Below, piece after piece: positions 44,773 to 56,942 of a stretch of 64,000 bases of DNA. The stretch is taken from positions 56,726-120,725 of the forward strand of contig VFIW01000125.1 in the NCBI GenBank assembly GCA_006386115.1, given 5' to 3'. Source of the stretch: Globisporangium splendens (lineage: Eukaryota; Oomycota; Peronosporomycetes; Pythiales; Pythiaceae). A program made the position numbers and the translations under genes. How positions within the stretch are numbered: the stretch's first letter is position 1; every line of letters starts with the position of its first letter. Below the pieces are notes generated by a model. That model saw only the letters and a list, made by a program, of their open reading frames with translations. It searched no databases and was not told where the DNA came from.

Positions 44773-45057
44773 CTAATGGTCTTTGAAGACAATCAGGGTG
44801 CGATCGCGTTGGCCAAGAACCTCGAGATCTACAAGAGCACCAAGCACATCGACATCCGCTACCACTTCGTGCGCGAGAAGGTCGAAGACGGCCAAGTGGT
44901 GCTGGAGTACTGTCCGACGCAGGATATGCTCGCGGACCTCATGGCGAAGCCAATCGCCGCCGCGCAGTTCGACGCTCTCCGCACCAAGTCGGGCATCCAA
45001 GTCGCCACCGAGTCGAGCGGGGGTGTTTGCAAGACGCCTCACGCTGCGACCGCCTGA
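44773..45057 (+). pseudogene. Copia RNase H fragment
   Basis: About 94 residues of the C-terminal end of a Ty1/Copia polyprotein: EDNQGAIALAKN, STKHIDIRYHFVREKVEDG and DMLADLMAKPI are the standard RNase H C-terminal blocks. The fragment begins abruptly at the border of Gypsy C, and is followed by a Copia LTR. It is the only RNase H piece among the Copia sequences in the window. Confidence 0.85.
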
Positions 45058-45355
45058 TACCGGTAACATCGGTGCCTGCCAGGGATACCGACCTTCACCC
45101 TTGGCATCACCGACATTCCAGAGTTTGCGGTAGTATGTTTACGGCAGGTACGACAGGTAGGACATGATTGTGGGTGTGGAATCAGATCGGTACCCACCAG
45201 CTGTTTATAGGGAAGGATCTTTGTGGATAGTACAGAGAAGAATCCTGCAAAGAATCCAGTAGGCTTAGAGGTAGCATGAGAGCATGTGAACTATGGACCT
45301 CTTTCAATCAATCACTTTTCATTTTGCATCCAACTACCCAAGTGTCTGCTCAGCA
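45058..45355 (+). repeat. Copia LTR region upstream of E1
   Basis: Lies between the RNase H fragment and the E1 primer site; the right end is ...CTCAGCA at 45355. Positions 45060-45232 are repeated almost exactly at 52388-52560 after E2. The left LTR border is not certain because no second full copy is present. Confidence 0.6.
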
Positions 45356-45367
45356 GGTTATGAGCCC
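45356..45367 (+). other. Copia E1 primer-binding site (initiator tRNA-Met anticodon region type)
   Basis: GGTTATGAGCCC directly follows the LTR end. It is complementary to the anticodon stem-loop of initiator tRNA-Met, the region used by Drosophila copia (half-tRNA priming). The same 12 nt is at 49164-49175 in E2. The ATG inside it is the gag start. Confidence 0.65.
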
Positions 45368-48300
45368 AAGCCCCGCAAACACTGCCTTCACCACCACCTC
45401 CTCCTACGTCGCCATGGACTCCACCTCCGCCCGCATCAACAAGTTCGACGGAACCAACTTCCACACGTGGAAGTTCAAGATGCAGATGGTGCTCGAAGAA
45501 CGCGAGCTCTGGGAAGTCGTCAGCGGTGAAACCAAGTTGGAGCACTGCCAGACCGAGGGTGACCAAGCGGTGTACCGGAAGAAGTCGCGCAAGGCGATGG
45601 CGATCATCTGCCTCGCGATGGAAGGCTCGCAACTGCCGTTGGTGCGCTCGTCGATTGGCGCGCACGATGCATGGTCGAAGCTCGAAAGTCACTTCGAGAA
45701 GAAGAGCCTCGCGAACAAGCTCTTTCTTCGTCGTCGTCTCTTCACGGCAGTGATGGAAGAAGGTGATAATGTGCTCGCGCACATTAACAAGCTCAAAACT
45801 CTGGCGGAGCAGCTCGACACGGTCGGTGCTCCGGTCAGCGAGGACGACTTGGTGATCACGCTTCTCGGAAGTCTGAGCGAGTCGTACCAGTTCCTCATCA
45901 CGGCGTTGGAATCGCGTTCCGACACGTTGACGTGGGAGCTCGTGACGTCTCGGCTCGTGCATGAAGACATGAAGCGCAAGGAGCAAGGCGGCGACGGAGC
46001 CGCGGTTGGTCAGGCGTTCATGACAGGCGACAAGAAGCGCAGTGTGCGGCCGGTGAAGAAGACCGGCGCGTGCAACTACTGCGGCAAGATGGGTCATTGG
46101 ATCGCGGAGTGTCCCTCACGGATCCATGACAACGCGGACCGGCAACGTCCGCAGCGCGCGAATGTGGCGCACAATCAAGATGAAGACTCGGGTGACTTCC
46201 TGTTTGCAGTCGGCAAGGGGAGCAAGGGGAGCGGCGACGGCGCCAAGAACCCGACATGGCTCATCGACTCGTGTGCGATGCAGCATATGTCGTACTCGAA
46301 GCGATTCATGACGAAGTACAAGACCATCGATCCAGTCGACGTGCACCTCGTAGATGACGGTGTCGTGCAAGCGATCGGCAGCGGCGACATCGTGATGATG
46401 ATGAAGATTCCGAGTGGCGCCAAGAAGGGTGTGCTCACGAACGTGTGGCATATCCCCAAGCTGACGCGCAACCTGTTCTCGGTCTGCCGATTCACGAAGG
46501 ACGTGGCGCCGGTGACATTCGACACCAGCATCTGCTATGCGAACCTCAGGGGAAAGAAGTGGAAGATCGGCGAGCGCGCAGGCAAGGGTCTGTTCAAGTT
46601 GTGCATGACGCCTGTGCAAGCGGAGAGTGCGAGCATCGCGAGTATGCCCGAAGCGCCGCGGATGAGCAAGTCATACTTGTGGCACCTGCGACTCGGCTAC
46701 ATCGGCCACGGCGGACTCGACGCGATTGTGAAACAGAAGCTCGGCGTCGGCATCGACATCGCGTCGGTGAACAAGTGGGAGCTCTGCGGCGGATGCGCGC
46801 TCGGCAAGCAAACGCGTGTGAGTTTCCAGTCGACTATGCCCGAGCGTGCCAAGAATGTGCTCGACGTCGTTCACAGCGATGTGTGTGGCCCGATGCAAAC
46901 GGCAACCTTCAACGACAAGCGCTACTTCGTGACGTTCATCGACGACAAGTCGCGGTTCTGCGTGGTGTTCCTCTTGCGCCGCAAGTCGGAAGTGCTGGAC
47001 AAGTTCGTGCAGTTCGTCAAGCTGGCCGAGACCCAGATCGGGAGGCGCGTGAAGATGCTCCGAAGCGACAACGGCAGCGAGTACGTGTCCAACAAATTCG
47101 CCGCGATCGAGGCATCGTACAGAAATTCACGCCGCCGTACACGCCGCAACTCAACGGTGTCGCCGAGCGTATGAATCGGACGTTGGTCGAGAGTGCGCGG
47201 TGCATGATCGAGCACGCGGGACTGTCCAAGTGCTACTGGGGTGAAGCAGTGGCGACTGCAGCGTTCCTGCGCAATCGGTGTCCAACACGAGCGACCGGCC
47301 ACGACAAGTCTCCGTATGAAGCGTGGACGCAGAAGAAGCCGTTGTTGAAGAACCTGAAGGTCTTCGGGTGCCACGCGTACGTGCACGTGCCAAGCGAGAA
47401 GCGGTCGAAGCTCGACGCGCGGTCGGTGTTATGCCGTTTCCTCGGCTACTCCGACCATGAGAAAGCGTATCGGTTTGAAGAGCTGTCGAGCGGTCGGATC
47501 GTCGTGAGTCGCGACGCTCAGTTCATGGAAGACACGCTCGACAGCGGCAAGTGCGGACAAGTCGGCAACAACGCAGTCGAATTTCGTGACGAGGATGAAG
47601 CGACGGATGGTGAAGACTACGCTGACCACGACAACGAGGGCAGCGACGAAGACATGAGCGACCAACCGGAAGAGCCAGTATCGACGCACGAGCGTCCGGC
47701 AGAACCAGCATCGACGCACGAGCGGCCGCAATGGCAGCAACAGCAACAACCGCGCCAGAAGCCACAGCGACAGCAGCAGCCGAAGCAGCCAAGTGCCGAG
47801 TACCCACCGGGGTCCAAACGCCATTCGCGAACGAATTCGCTCGAAGCTCTGTCGGAGCCGCCCGTGGAGAAGCGTTATGGACGCGTGAGTCGTACAAGCG
47901 GATCAAGTTCGACGCCAGCACCAGGTCCAAGGTCATCGCTCGATGACATGTCGGCGCTACTCGCATCGATTGAAGAAGAAGAAGAATGCACTCACGTCGT
48001 GTATTCAGTGGGAGATTTACCGACGTCGTTCGAGTCGGCGATGGAATCCAGCGACGCAAGCAAGTGGATGGAAGCGTGCGACTCCGAGTTCGAGTCGCTA
48101 TGCAAGAACGAGACGTGGGAGCTCGTGCCACTGCCACGTGGCCGCAAGGCTATCAGCAGCAAGTGGGTCTTCAAGGTGAAGGAGACCGTCGAGGGCCTCA
48201 TCGAGCGGTACAAGGCGCGTCTCGTGGCGAAGGTCTTCTTGCAGAAGTACGGCGTGGACTTCGAGGAGACGTTCGCGCCGGTGGCTAGGTTCGCGTCGAT

Positions 48301-48778
48301 CCGGATCATCTTGAGCATCGCAGCACAGTACAAGCTCGTGCTGCACCAGATGAATGTCAAGACGGCATTCCTCAACGGCTTGCTCGAGGAAGAGATCTAC
48401 ATGAAGCAGCCCGTGGGATTCGTCGACCCCAAGTATCCCGACCATGTGTGCAAGCTCAAGCGTGCGTTGTACGGTCTCGAGCAGTCGCCTCGCATGTGGA
48501 ACCAGACCATCGACGAGTTCATGCGCAAGATCGGCTTCACCAAGTGCGAGATGGACCACTGCATCTACGTCAAGCGTGATGGCTCGGCCATGATGTTCGT
48601 GGTGCTCTACGTCGACGATCTCATCCTCGCATGCAACGACATGGATCTGCTCGCGGCGACCAAGCATGCGTTGAGTGAGCGCTTCGAGATGTCCGACCTT
48701 GGTGAGCTCAAGTGCTGCCTCGGCATGGAAGTCGAGCGTGATGACAAGTCGGGCGACGTGTCGATGCGGCAGTATTGA
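45360..48778 (+). pseudogene. Copia E1 Gag-Pol, frameshifted and cut after RT
   Basis: One polyprotein frame from 45360: Gag with a zinc knuckle (CNYCGKMGHWIAEC), protease region WLIDSCAMQHMS in which the usual D-S-G triad reads D-S-C, GAG-pre-integrase ([13 protein letters not shown]), and integrase ([16 protein letters not shown]). A frameshift near 47110 ends this frame at 47174; the sequence continues in another frame with the integrase C-terminal part ([17 protein letters not shown]), and reverse transcriptase ([35 protein letters not shown]). The frame ends at a TGA at 48776-48778, just after RT, where unrelated sequence begins. RNase H and the 3' LTR are missing. The element cannot move on its own. 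Confidence 0.9.
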
Positions 48779-49163
48779 GATGTGCCGTGTTTGTGGTACG
48801 AACGATGCCAACCGCACGCCTCTTTCGTGGAACGTTCCCGCATGGGAAACTTGTTTACGCCAAGCGCAAACATTGGAGTTTCTTATAGAGCGTAAGCATT
48901 GTTCATGTCTCGTAGCATAATCATTGAATCTTGGGGGGTCTTTAGAGCGGCAGCGTAGGATTGGCATTGTGATCAGTTAGATCCTCTCCGTACATCTCAG
49001 GATCTTGTGGCTCACAGGAGCCTCAGTTTGTGTCCAACGCCGAGTGGACACGCTCAGTGTCGCACGGGTAGGAGACCAACCTTAAACAATCTTACTTTCC
49101 AATTTGCCATCTCAAGTTCAAGTTCGAATCATCCTTCTTCCTCTGCTCCCTCTACCTTTATCA
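48779..49163 (+). repeat. Copia E2 5' LTR and junction
   Basis: 385 bp between the cut end of E1 and the E2 primer site; the right end is ...TTTATCA. It differs from the E1 LTR and has no second copy in the window, so its left border cannot be fixed. A G-run (GGGGGG near 48935) lies inside. Confidence 0.45.
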
Positions 49164-49175
49164 GGTTATGAGCCC
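49164..49175 (+). other. Copia E2 primer-binding site
   Basis: GGTTATGAGCCC, identical to E1, again containing the gag start ATG (49168-49170). Confidence 0.65.
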
Positions 49176-52100
49176 AACTGCAAGTAACATGTCCAGCAAG
49201 ACTAAGACGATCACCGACAAGTTCAACGGCGACAACTACGCTACGTGGGCACGCTACATGCGTGGTGTGTTTCTGACCAAGTCTGTGTGGGACGTCGTCA
49301 ACCGCCAGGACACGCCAGTGTTCACGGACGCTCGCATCAAGGATGAGTACATTCGTACCAACGACGTTGCGTTTGGTTTGCTGCTCCTGCATATCGATGC
49401 GGAGTATCACCACGTCGTCGATGACTGCGAAGAAGCTTGGGTGGCATGGTGTCGTCTGCGCGGGTTGTACCAAGGTTCCCAGAAGACCGGACGCGTTTGT
49501 CTCAAGCGCCAGCTGTTTGGCATCGAGATGAAGGAAGGCGAAAATGTATTGCATCACTGCAATGAAGTCCTCAACATCCGCAACAAGCTTGTGAGTATCG
49601 GCGCGAAGATGGAAGACGAAGACGTCACGATTTGCTTGCTTCGAAGTTTGCCAAAGAGCTACGAAAATGTGGTTCTTCATATCGAAATGAGCAATGCGGA
49701 GTTGAAGACCCAAGAGGTGATCAAGGTGCTTACAAATGAGCATGTGAAGCGCCAGGGCGAAAAGAAGACTGTGAAGACTGAAGACCATGCGAAGGCATTC
49801 AATGCTGAGAATGAGCCTCGCGTCTGCTCGTTCTGCGGCAGAGTCGGTCACTCGGTTGACCGTTGCTGGAGCAAGAACAAGCGAGGCGGACGCAAACCGA
49901 TTCGCAATGGTGGCAAGCGTGCTGACTACGTCGAGCGTGACTGCTGCGGCGATGACGAAGCGCCACTTGTGTTTGCCGTGTCAATGGAATGTGGTGTTTC
50001 TTCCACGAGAGAAAGTTTGCGAGGAATGTGGGCGATCAACAGTGGGGCGACGCACCACATCTGCAACGACAAGTCCAAGTTTTGTGAATTGGATGAAGGT
50101 GACCATGGTGATTTGGTCGTCGCGAATGGCAACAAGTCCAAGATCCTCGGCGTCGGCACTGTGAATGAGCGCGTCGCCTTACCGAATGGTGAGATTCGTG
50201 ATCTGAAGGTTGTCAACGTGCTGTACGTGCCAAGTGTGGAGAAGAACTTGCTGTCGATTCCCCAGATAAACAAATCGAACAAGTTTCAAGTTGTGTTCGA
50301 TGGTCCGAGTATGAACGTCTTGACAAAGAACTCAAGCAAAGTGGTCGCGACTGCGGATTTTGCAGACGGTCTGTATTGGCTGCGAGTGGTGCCAAGTGAA
50401 GTGTCGAAGTCTGCGATGGTAGCTGTCCGTGCGAAATCCGTGTCGACTTTTCACGAGCGAATGGGCCATGCATCCCCCAATATGCTGCGCCAGTTGGTCG
50501 ATAAAGCGGTGGTGAAGGACGCTGAGTTTACCCCGACCACGCATGATTTGTCAACCTGGCGTGGATGTCAGCAAGGAAAAATGGTTCAAAAGCCATTCAA
50601 GTCGAATGAAGAAAAGCGCACCTACGGGACGTTTGAACTGATCCACTTTGACATCTGCGGCCCGATGGAAGTCGAAAGCATCGGCGGGAGCAAATACCTA
50701 CTGCTGATCGTGGACGAAGCCAGCGGATCAATGAAAGGATTCTGCATTCAAAACAAGTCCGACAGTGAAGCCCTGCTCAGGACGTTCATCGTGCAAGTCG
50801 ACAACCAGTTTGGAAAACAAGTCAAGTTTGTGCGCCACGACGGAGCGAAGGAGTTTGCAACCAGCTCGGTCAAGCAGTTTTATGCCGACCGTGGCATTGA
50901 ACAGCAAGTAACCGTGCCATATGCACACCAATCAAACGGCACTGCAGAGCGTGCAATTCGAAGTATTGTGACGATCGGTCGCAGCATGCTCCACCACGCT
51001 CGTCTGGACAAGTCATTCTGGACAGAAGCGGCAATGACGGCAATTTACATCAAGAAACGCCTTCCGTCACCCAGGTCTGACACCAAGACTCCGTACGAGA
51101 TCGTCTACAAAGCAAAGCCAAGTGTGAAGCAGATGCGTGTGTTCGGGTGCTTGGCGCACGTGCTGACCCCAAAGGAGAAGCGTCTCAAGTGGGATCCAAA
51201 GGCACGACCAGGTCTCTTCATGGGATACGAGGAAGCCTCCGAGGCTTATCGTGTGTATGACATCGAGGGGGGCAAAGTGATCATCAGTCGCGATGTCAAC
51301 TTCGATGAAACAGTCATTGGTGGAACCCTCTTGAACGACAGCCACGACATGACCGACATCCTGAGCCGACTGGAAGACATCGACATCGACGGCAGCCGCC
51401 CTCTATCAGCGTTCAAGTACACAGGCAAGCGCAGATCTGGTGCCTCCGAGTCCGCGGAATTCCCAAGCAACAGCGAGCACACCACCGATGCATCGTCCAC
51501 CGAAGACGACATTGACACAAATGAGCAAACTCGTCGATCGACTCGCCAACGCGCATCGCCCGTGGAGTGGTGGCGCGCATGTGCCAACATGGTCGAAGTT
51601 CGCGAGTTGTCTGAGCCAACGACATTCCAAGAAGCTGTGAACGGTCCCGACCAAGTCCATTGGCGAAACGCGATTCGTGCTGAGCTCAAGTCGATGCGAC
51701 TCCGCGATGTGTTCCGTGGTGCGAAGCTACCGAACGGCCAACGTGCGATTGGCACCAAGTGGGTGTTCAAGATCAAACGCAACGCGGATGGAACGATCGA
51801 CAAATACAAGGCTCGACTCGTCGCGAAAGGATTCAAGCAAAAATGCGGCATTGACTACACCGAGACTTTTGCGCCAGTGGTCAAGTACGTGACGCTACGA
51901 ATGGTGATCGGATTGGCAAAGTTGTTTGGATGGCCCGTCGATCAACTCGATGTGGTGACAGCCTTCTTATATGATGAAATGAAGGAGCTCGTGTACATCC
52001 TTATTCCGGAAGGCATGGAAATTGAAGCGAATTTTGACTGCTTGGAACTCCTCAAGTCGATCTATGGGTTGAAACAAGCTTCTCGTGTATGGAATGAAAC

Positions 52101-52386
52101 CTTCGACGAGTACGTCCGTTCAACAGGTTTTGAAGTGTCCAAGTTCGACCCGTGCCTCTCCATCAAGCGCACTGGTAACCATTGCGTCCTGCTCCTCGTG
52201 TACGTGGACGATGTTATCGTGACCGGAAGTTCGGCAGATCTGATTGCTGAAGCGAAGTCCCAACTCAAGAAACGGTTCGAGATGACAGACAGTGGCGCGT
52301 GCAAGTTTGTTCTCGGCATCGAGCTAGTGGATCATGAAGACAGTGTTGGCAATGCTGGCAAGGCGCCTCGCACTGCGACCGCCTGA
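49168..52386 (+). CDS. Copia E2 Gag-Pol, open but lacking RNase H
   Basis: A single open frame of 1072 codons. Order: Gag with zinc knuckle ([14 protein letters not shown]), protease region [11 protein letters not shown] where the catalytic Asp of D-S-G is Asn, GAG-pre-integrase ([13 protein letters not shown]), integrase ([30 protein letters not shown]), then reverse transcriptase ([34 protein letters not shown]). After RT ([12 protein letters not shown]) the frame passes straight into the same C-terminal stub that ends the RNase H fragment at 45057, so RNase H is deleted. E2 differs markedly from E1 in sequence and is a separate family. Although open, it should be non-functional because of the protease change and the missing RNase H. 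Confidence 0.9.
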   Translation: MSPTASNMSSKTKTITDKFNGDNYATWARYMRGVFLTKSVWDVVNRQDTPVFTDARIKDEYIRTNDVAFGLLLLHIDAEYHHVVDDCEEAWVAWCRLRGLYQGSQKTGRVCLKRQLFGIEMKEGENVLHHCNEVLNIRNKLVSIGAKMEDEDVTICLLRSLPKSYENVVLHIEMSNAELKTQEVIKVLTNEHVKRQGEKKTVKTEDHAKAFNAENEPRVCSFCGRVGHSVDRCWSKNKRGGRKPIRNGGKRADYVERDCCGDDEAPLVFAVSMECGVSSTRESLRGMWAINSGATHHICNDKSKFCELDEGDHGDLVVANGNKSKILGVGTVNERVALPNGEIRDLKVVNVLYVPSVEKNLLSIPQINKSNKFQVVFDGPSMNVLTKNSSKVVATADFADGLYWLRVVPSEVSKSAMVAVRAKSVSTFHERMGHASPNMLRQLVDKAVVKDAEFTPTTHDLSTWRGCQQGKMVQKPFKSNEEKRTYGTFELIHFDICGPMEVESIGGSKYLLLIVDEASGSMKGFCIQNKSDSEALLRTFIVQVDNQFGKQVKFVRHDGAKEFATSSVKQFYADRGIEQQVTVPYAHQSNGTAERAIRSIVTIGRSMLHHARLDKSFWTEAAMTAIYIKKRLPSPRSDTKTPYEIVYKAKPSVKQMRVFGCLAHVLTPKEKRLKWDPKARPGLFMGYEEASEAYRVYDIEGGKVIISRDVNFDETVIGGTLLNDSHDMTDILSRLEDIDIDGSRPLSAFKYTGKRRSGASESAEFPSNSEHTTDASSTEDDIDTNEQTRRSTRQRASPVEWWRACANMVEVRELSEPTTFQEAVNGPDQVHWRNAIRAELKSMRLRDVFRGAKLPNGQRAIGTKWVFKIKRNADGTIDKYKARLVAKGFKQKCGIDYTETFAPVVKYVTLRMVIGLAKLFGWPVDQLDVVTAFLYDEMKELVYILIPEGMEIEANFDCLELLKSIYGLKQASRVWNETFDEYVRSTGFEVSKFDPCLSIKRTGNHCVLLLVYVDDVIVTGSSADLIAEAKSQLKKRFEMTDSGACKFVLGIELVDHEDSVGNAGKAPRTATA

Positions 52387-52387
52387 T

Positions 52388-52560
52388 ACCGGTAACATCG
52401 GTGCCTGCCAGGGATACCGACCTTCACCCTTGGCATCACCGACATTCCAGAGTTTGCGGTAGTATGTTTACGGCAGGTACGACAGGTAGGACATGATTGT
52501 GGGTGTGGAATCCGATCGGTACCCATCAGCTGTTTATAAGGAAGGATCTTTGTGGATAGT
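52388..52560 (+). repeat. Copia tail repeat (copy of 45060-45232)
   Basis: 173 bp almost identical to the sequence after the RNase H fragment, beginning right after the shared stop codon. It is cut at 52560, where Gypsy D begins. Confidence 0.85.
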
Positions 52561-52565
52561 AAAGT

Positions 52566-55500
52566 GTGTTGCGTATGGCAATCGAATGTGATGATTTCCG
52601 AGGTGGAGACGAGTTTATAGCACTCGACCTCGATGGCAAGTTTGATTTGATTCTGGGAATGCCCTGGTTGAGAAGGTACCAACCGAGCATTGACTGGAAG
52701 AAGAAGAAGATCAGCGTCGACAAGCAAGTCGACGAAGACCTCGGTTGCCAAGCAGCAAGAGAGGTGATTTGGGCATATACATCTGTTGAAGATGTGTCTA
52801 ATGAGAGTCAGGCGTGCGATGGCCCCTCACACTCAAATGACAAGCCCGTGAAGACCACTGGAGGTGGAGTAGTCAGGCGCCAGAAAAAGACTACTCCTGT
52901 AGCCAAGAGCGATGTGGAGTTCCGCTCTGGCAGGGTTAAAGAAGACAAGAAGACCGACGAAGAAGAACGAAGATCTGCAAGCGTCCCTGATCAAGACACA
53001 AGAGAAGCAGAAGATGAAGTGAAGAAAGAAAAACAAGCCACTTCAAGCGAATATGTGAACGTCGCAGTCTACAATGAAGAAGGTGACAGCCAGATAGTGC
53101 GTCACGTACAAGTTGAAAATCCTCCAAGTCTGGCTCAAGAATTGATTTCCTTGCCGTTGATGAGCAAGAAGACGCTCAAGCGTAGCCTGGCGAAAGGCGA
53201 AATTTCGCAAATTTGTGCGATCGTCGATGAAGCTGCCGACGATGTCATCAACACTGCGGAAGTGTTAGATGAGAAGACACGGAAGGAAAGGTTTGACGAG
53301 CAGTCGTGGGACGCTCTAAAGACAAACCCCGTGTATGGACTTGTCAAGGAATATGCGGACATATTCCCAGACAAAGTGCCTGACGAATTGCCGCAAGACA
53401 GAGGCATTCGTCACGAGATAGATGTACTTCCGGGAACGAAGTACTGTATCACAAGGCAATGGCCGCTACCGAAGGAACAAGTCGATGCAATCGATGAGTT
53501 CTTCGCGCAGCGACAGAAGGCTGGTCATGTGCGCGAGAGCAAGTCTCCGCATTGTAGTCCCACCTTCTGTGTTAAGAAGGCCACAGGTGGTTGGCGTATT
53601 GTTCATGCATTCAACAAATTGAATGATGCGACCATACCTGCTCAGACCCCAGTTCCACGTAAGGATGTGATCCTTGATGGAATGGTTGGCAGCACTGTCT
53701 TTAGCGCGATCGATCTGAAAGATGGATTCTATCAGATTCGTATGCGTGAGAGCGATGCACCATTTACAGCAGTAAGCACCCCTAGTGGTATGCTGTGGGA
53801 GTGGATGGTAATGCCACAAGGTCTGAAGAACGCGCCAGCAACTTTCGACAGAATGGTCACGAATGTACTTCGTCCATTGAGAGAGTTTGCACCGAGCTAC
53901 TTTGACGATATCTCCGTCCACAGTAAGGCTTTGGGAAAGAAGAAGGATGTTGATGTTCATCTTGAACATCTCCGTCAAGTTTTTCAGGTTATGCGTGAAA
54001 ACAAATTATACGCTAACTTGAAGAAATGCATCTTCTTCGTCCCTGAGATCCCTGTACTCGGTTGCTTTGTTGGCAAGAATGGCGTTCGAGCTGATCCTGA
54101 GAAAGTCAAGGCTATTGACGATTGGCCTATTCCTCAGAATGTCAAACAACTACGCCAGTGGTTGGGTTTGGCGAACTACCTGCACAAATACACACGCAAT
54201 TACGCAGCATTAGTGCAACCTCTCACGAGTCCCCTGAAAAAGGACAATGAGTGGGAGTGGTCTGAGGAACATCAGGCAGTGTTTGCTGAAGTGAAGAAGA
54301 GCTTAAGAGAAGCTCCTGTCCTAGCTCTCGCAGATCATGAGAAGCCGTTCCATGTAGTCTGCGATGCGAGCGATTATGCCATCGGGTGTGCACTGATGCG
54401 ACACGATGACGAGGGCAAAGAAAGAGTTGTGTCGTATCAATCACGACAACTCAGGCCCGCAGAAAGGAACTATCCGGTCCATGACAAAGAACTTTTGGCC
54501 ATGAAGTATGCATTGGCAAAGTTCCGAGTCTATTTGTTTGGTGAGGAGCAGTTCGCTATTTACACTGATCACGCATCACTGCGGACAGCTGTAAAGACGC
54601 CTCACCTATCGCAAAGAATGGCAAGATGGTTTTCCTTCTTTGCTGAGTATAACTTTGTTGTACACTACAAGCCCGGCAAGTCCAACATACTTGCTGACGC
54701 TTTGTCAAGACGTCCGGGCTATGATCCGAAGAACAAGAGTGACGACACGAACGGAGCGTGCCGACTCTGTGAAGACGTCAACGCGATTGCTACGGGAGTG
54801 ACAAGCACAATCCAAGAAGAAATCACTGAGGGCTACAAGAGAGACGAAGCATGTCAAGACTTGATCAAGTATTTCAAGAATCCCTCAGATAAGGCACTCC
54901 AAAACCTCCCATCAAGAGCAAGATCGCGTGTTCACCGTTACAGCATGCACAATGAGCTGTTGTATTATGCGGTTGACGAAGGGGATCCAGCGAGGATCGT
55001 TGTCCCCAACGACGAAGGTCTGCGTCATCGACTCTTGTACGAGTGTCATGACGGTCCTTCGAGTGGCCATCTCGGACGTGAGAAAACGTTTCTCAACTTG
55101 TCTCGAGATTACTACTGACCTCACATGTACAAGTGGGTTCGCAAGTATGTGCGTACTTGCGAAGTGTGCCAAAGAGTTAAGCCATCTGGCTCTACTCAGG
55201 CTCCACTTCGTTCATTACCTGTCCCATCGGACAGTTGGAAGTCTGTGAGTATGGATTTCATATTCGGACTTCCAAGAGACACACATGGACGCAATGGCAT
55301 CCTTGTGTTTGTGGACCGATTCAGCAAGATGGTCCATCTTGCGCCTGTTTCGGACAAGATCTCAGCGGAAAAGACTGCCAAGGTCTTTGTAGACGTCGTA
55401 TTCCGTCTGCACGGACTACCAGTCGAGATCGTGTCTGACCGTGACACCCGTTTCACGTCCAAGTTCTGGCGTGCACTATTCGGACTTCTGGACACCAAGT

Positions 55501-56942
55501 TGTCCATGTCAACAGCGGCACACCCTGAAACGGACGGTCAAACAGAGCGAGTGAATCGCGTCCTCGAAGACGTGTTGCGCAGTTACGCAACGTCTTTCAA
55601 AGAGTGGAGTGAGTTTCTCCCTCTTGCCGAGTTTGCGTTGAACAACTCCACGCATGTCTCGGCGGGTCACTCTCCATTTTATGTGAACTATGGCATTCAT
55701 CCTCGAGTGCCTGCTTCCATAATGGGTGAGGTCTCTACCTTAAGTGGGGGAGGGACTCCGGCTCATGGTAACAAGCCGAAGTCGTCTTATGACCTGAATG
55801 CTGCTTCCGAGTTGAAAGCCAATTTTGACTCGATGAAACCCCTCGACGACCTAACAAGTCGTGAAGGGCAGCAAGTCGATGACTTTATTGTGAGGAGACA
55901 AGCCGTTGTGAGGTTTGTTCGAGACGCAATCGCGAAGGCTCAGGATCTGCAAAAGGAGCAAGCAGACAAGAGCGGAAGGAAGAACAAGCAAGTGTATAAG
56001 ATCAATGATCTTGTATTACTTAGCACGGCGAGCCTGTCTGAACATGCAGTGTCCAACTTGGGAAGCTCGAAGCTTCTGCCAAGGTTTATTGGACCGTTCA
56101 AGGTAGTTAAATGCAATGGTGATGCCTACACACTAGACATTCCTAAACGCATGCGACTACACCCTACGTTCTACGTAGGTCGACTAAAGCCTTACCTTCC
56201 AAGTGGGTCAGCGAACCCTATAGAGCCTTTGACGGATGATCAAGTTGATCCTGAAGTCGCTCCACCAGCTCGCGAAGAGTCTGTAACTCATCGTCATGGA
56301 GCTTCTTCTCGGCATAAAGGCGCTGAAGCACATCAAAGGACTCGTCCTTTATTGTCTCCAACGCGAGAAGGCGACCATGATACTCCTTCCGAAGTATCTC
56401 AAGAGAAACCCCTGCCTCTTCCACAGAGCGCAGTAGACGTTCGTGATACGCATCACGAGCTTTCTCAGCCTTCTGGAGTCGTTCAAGCTCGACTTGAATC
56501 TTCTCGAACCTCTGTTCGAAACGTGACTCCATTGCCGGACGCTGGACAAGACCATCGAACAGCAAGTCGATCTTCGACTCCTGCTCCTTCAACCGGTCTT
56601 CGAGGCTTTCGCACCGGTCTTCGAGTACCGCGTTGCGAACTTCAAGAGCCTCGATCTGAGCGCGGTGAGCACTCTTCCACTTCCAGAGTCGCTCAATCGT
56701 TTTCGCGTTCAACCCCACCTCCTCTGATCGATCATCAGGGAGAGCGCCGTTGGATCGTTGAGTCGATAGTCGATCATGAGGACCGATCGACTCGTTGTCG
56801 AGGAGAGAAGTCGTTAAACCGTCAACGCTTCTACAGAGTACGGTGGCTTGGCTATCCACCGGACTCAGACACGTGGGAACCTCGAGAGACTCTTCAGCCT
56901 GATGTTCCCGACGTGGTTCACAGCTATGAGCAGAGCTTGTAG
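52566..56942 (+). pseudogene. pol: Gypsy D Pol, truncated and with one stop
   Basis: Begins at the end of the protease (IALDLDGKFDLILGMPWLRR). Reverse transcriptase (DLKDGFYQIRM, YFDDISVHS), RNase H, integrase and chromodomain (YRVRWLGYPPDSDTWEP) follow in one frame. A TGA at 55116-55118 falls in the integrase zinc-binding domain, where Gypsy C has Trp. Open for 850 codons before and 600 after this stop. The residue after YFDD is Ile here, Val in C. Confidence 0.9.

Noticed and set aside
46445..47110. The start of the 777-codon E1 frame as a separate gene
   Set aside because: Before about 47110 it is a shadow of the Gag-Pol frame; only the part after the frameshift encodes integrase and RT.
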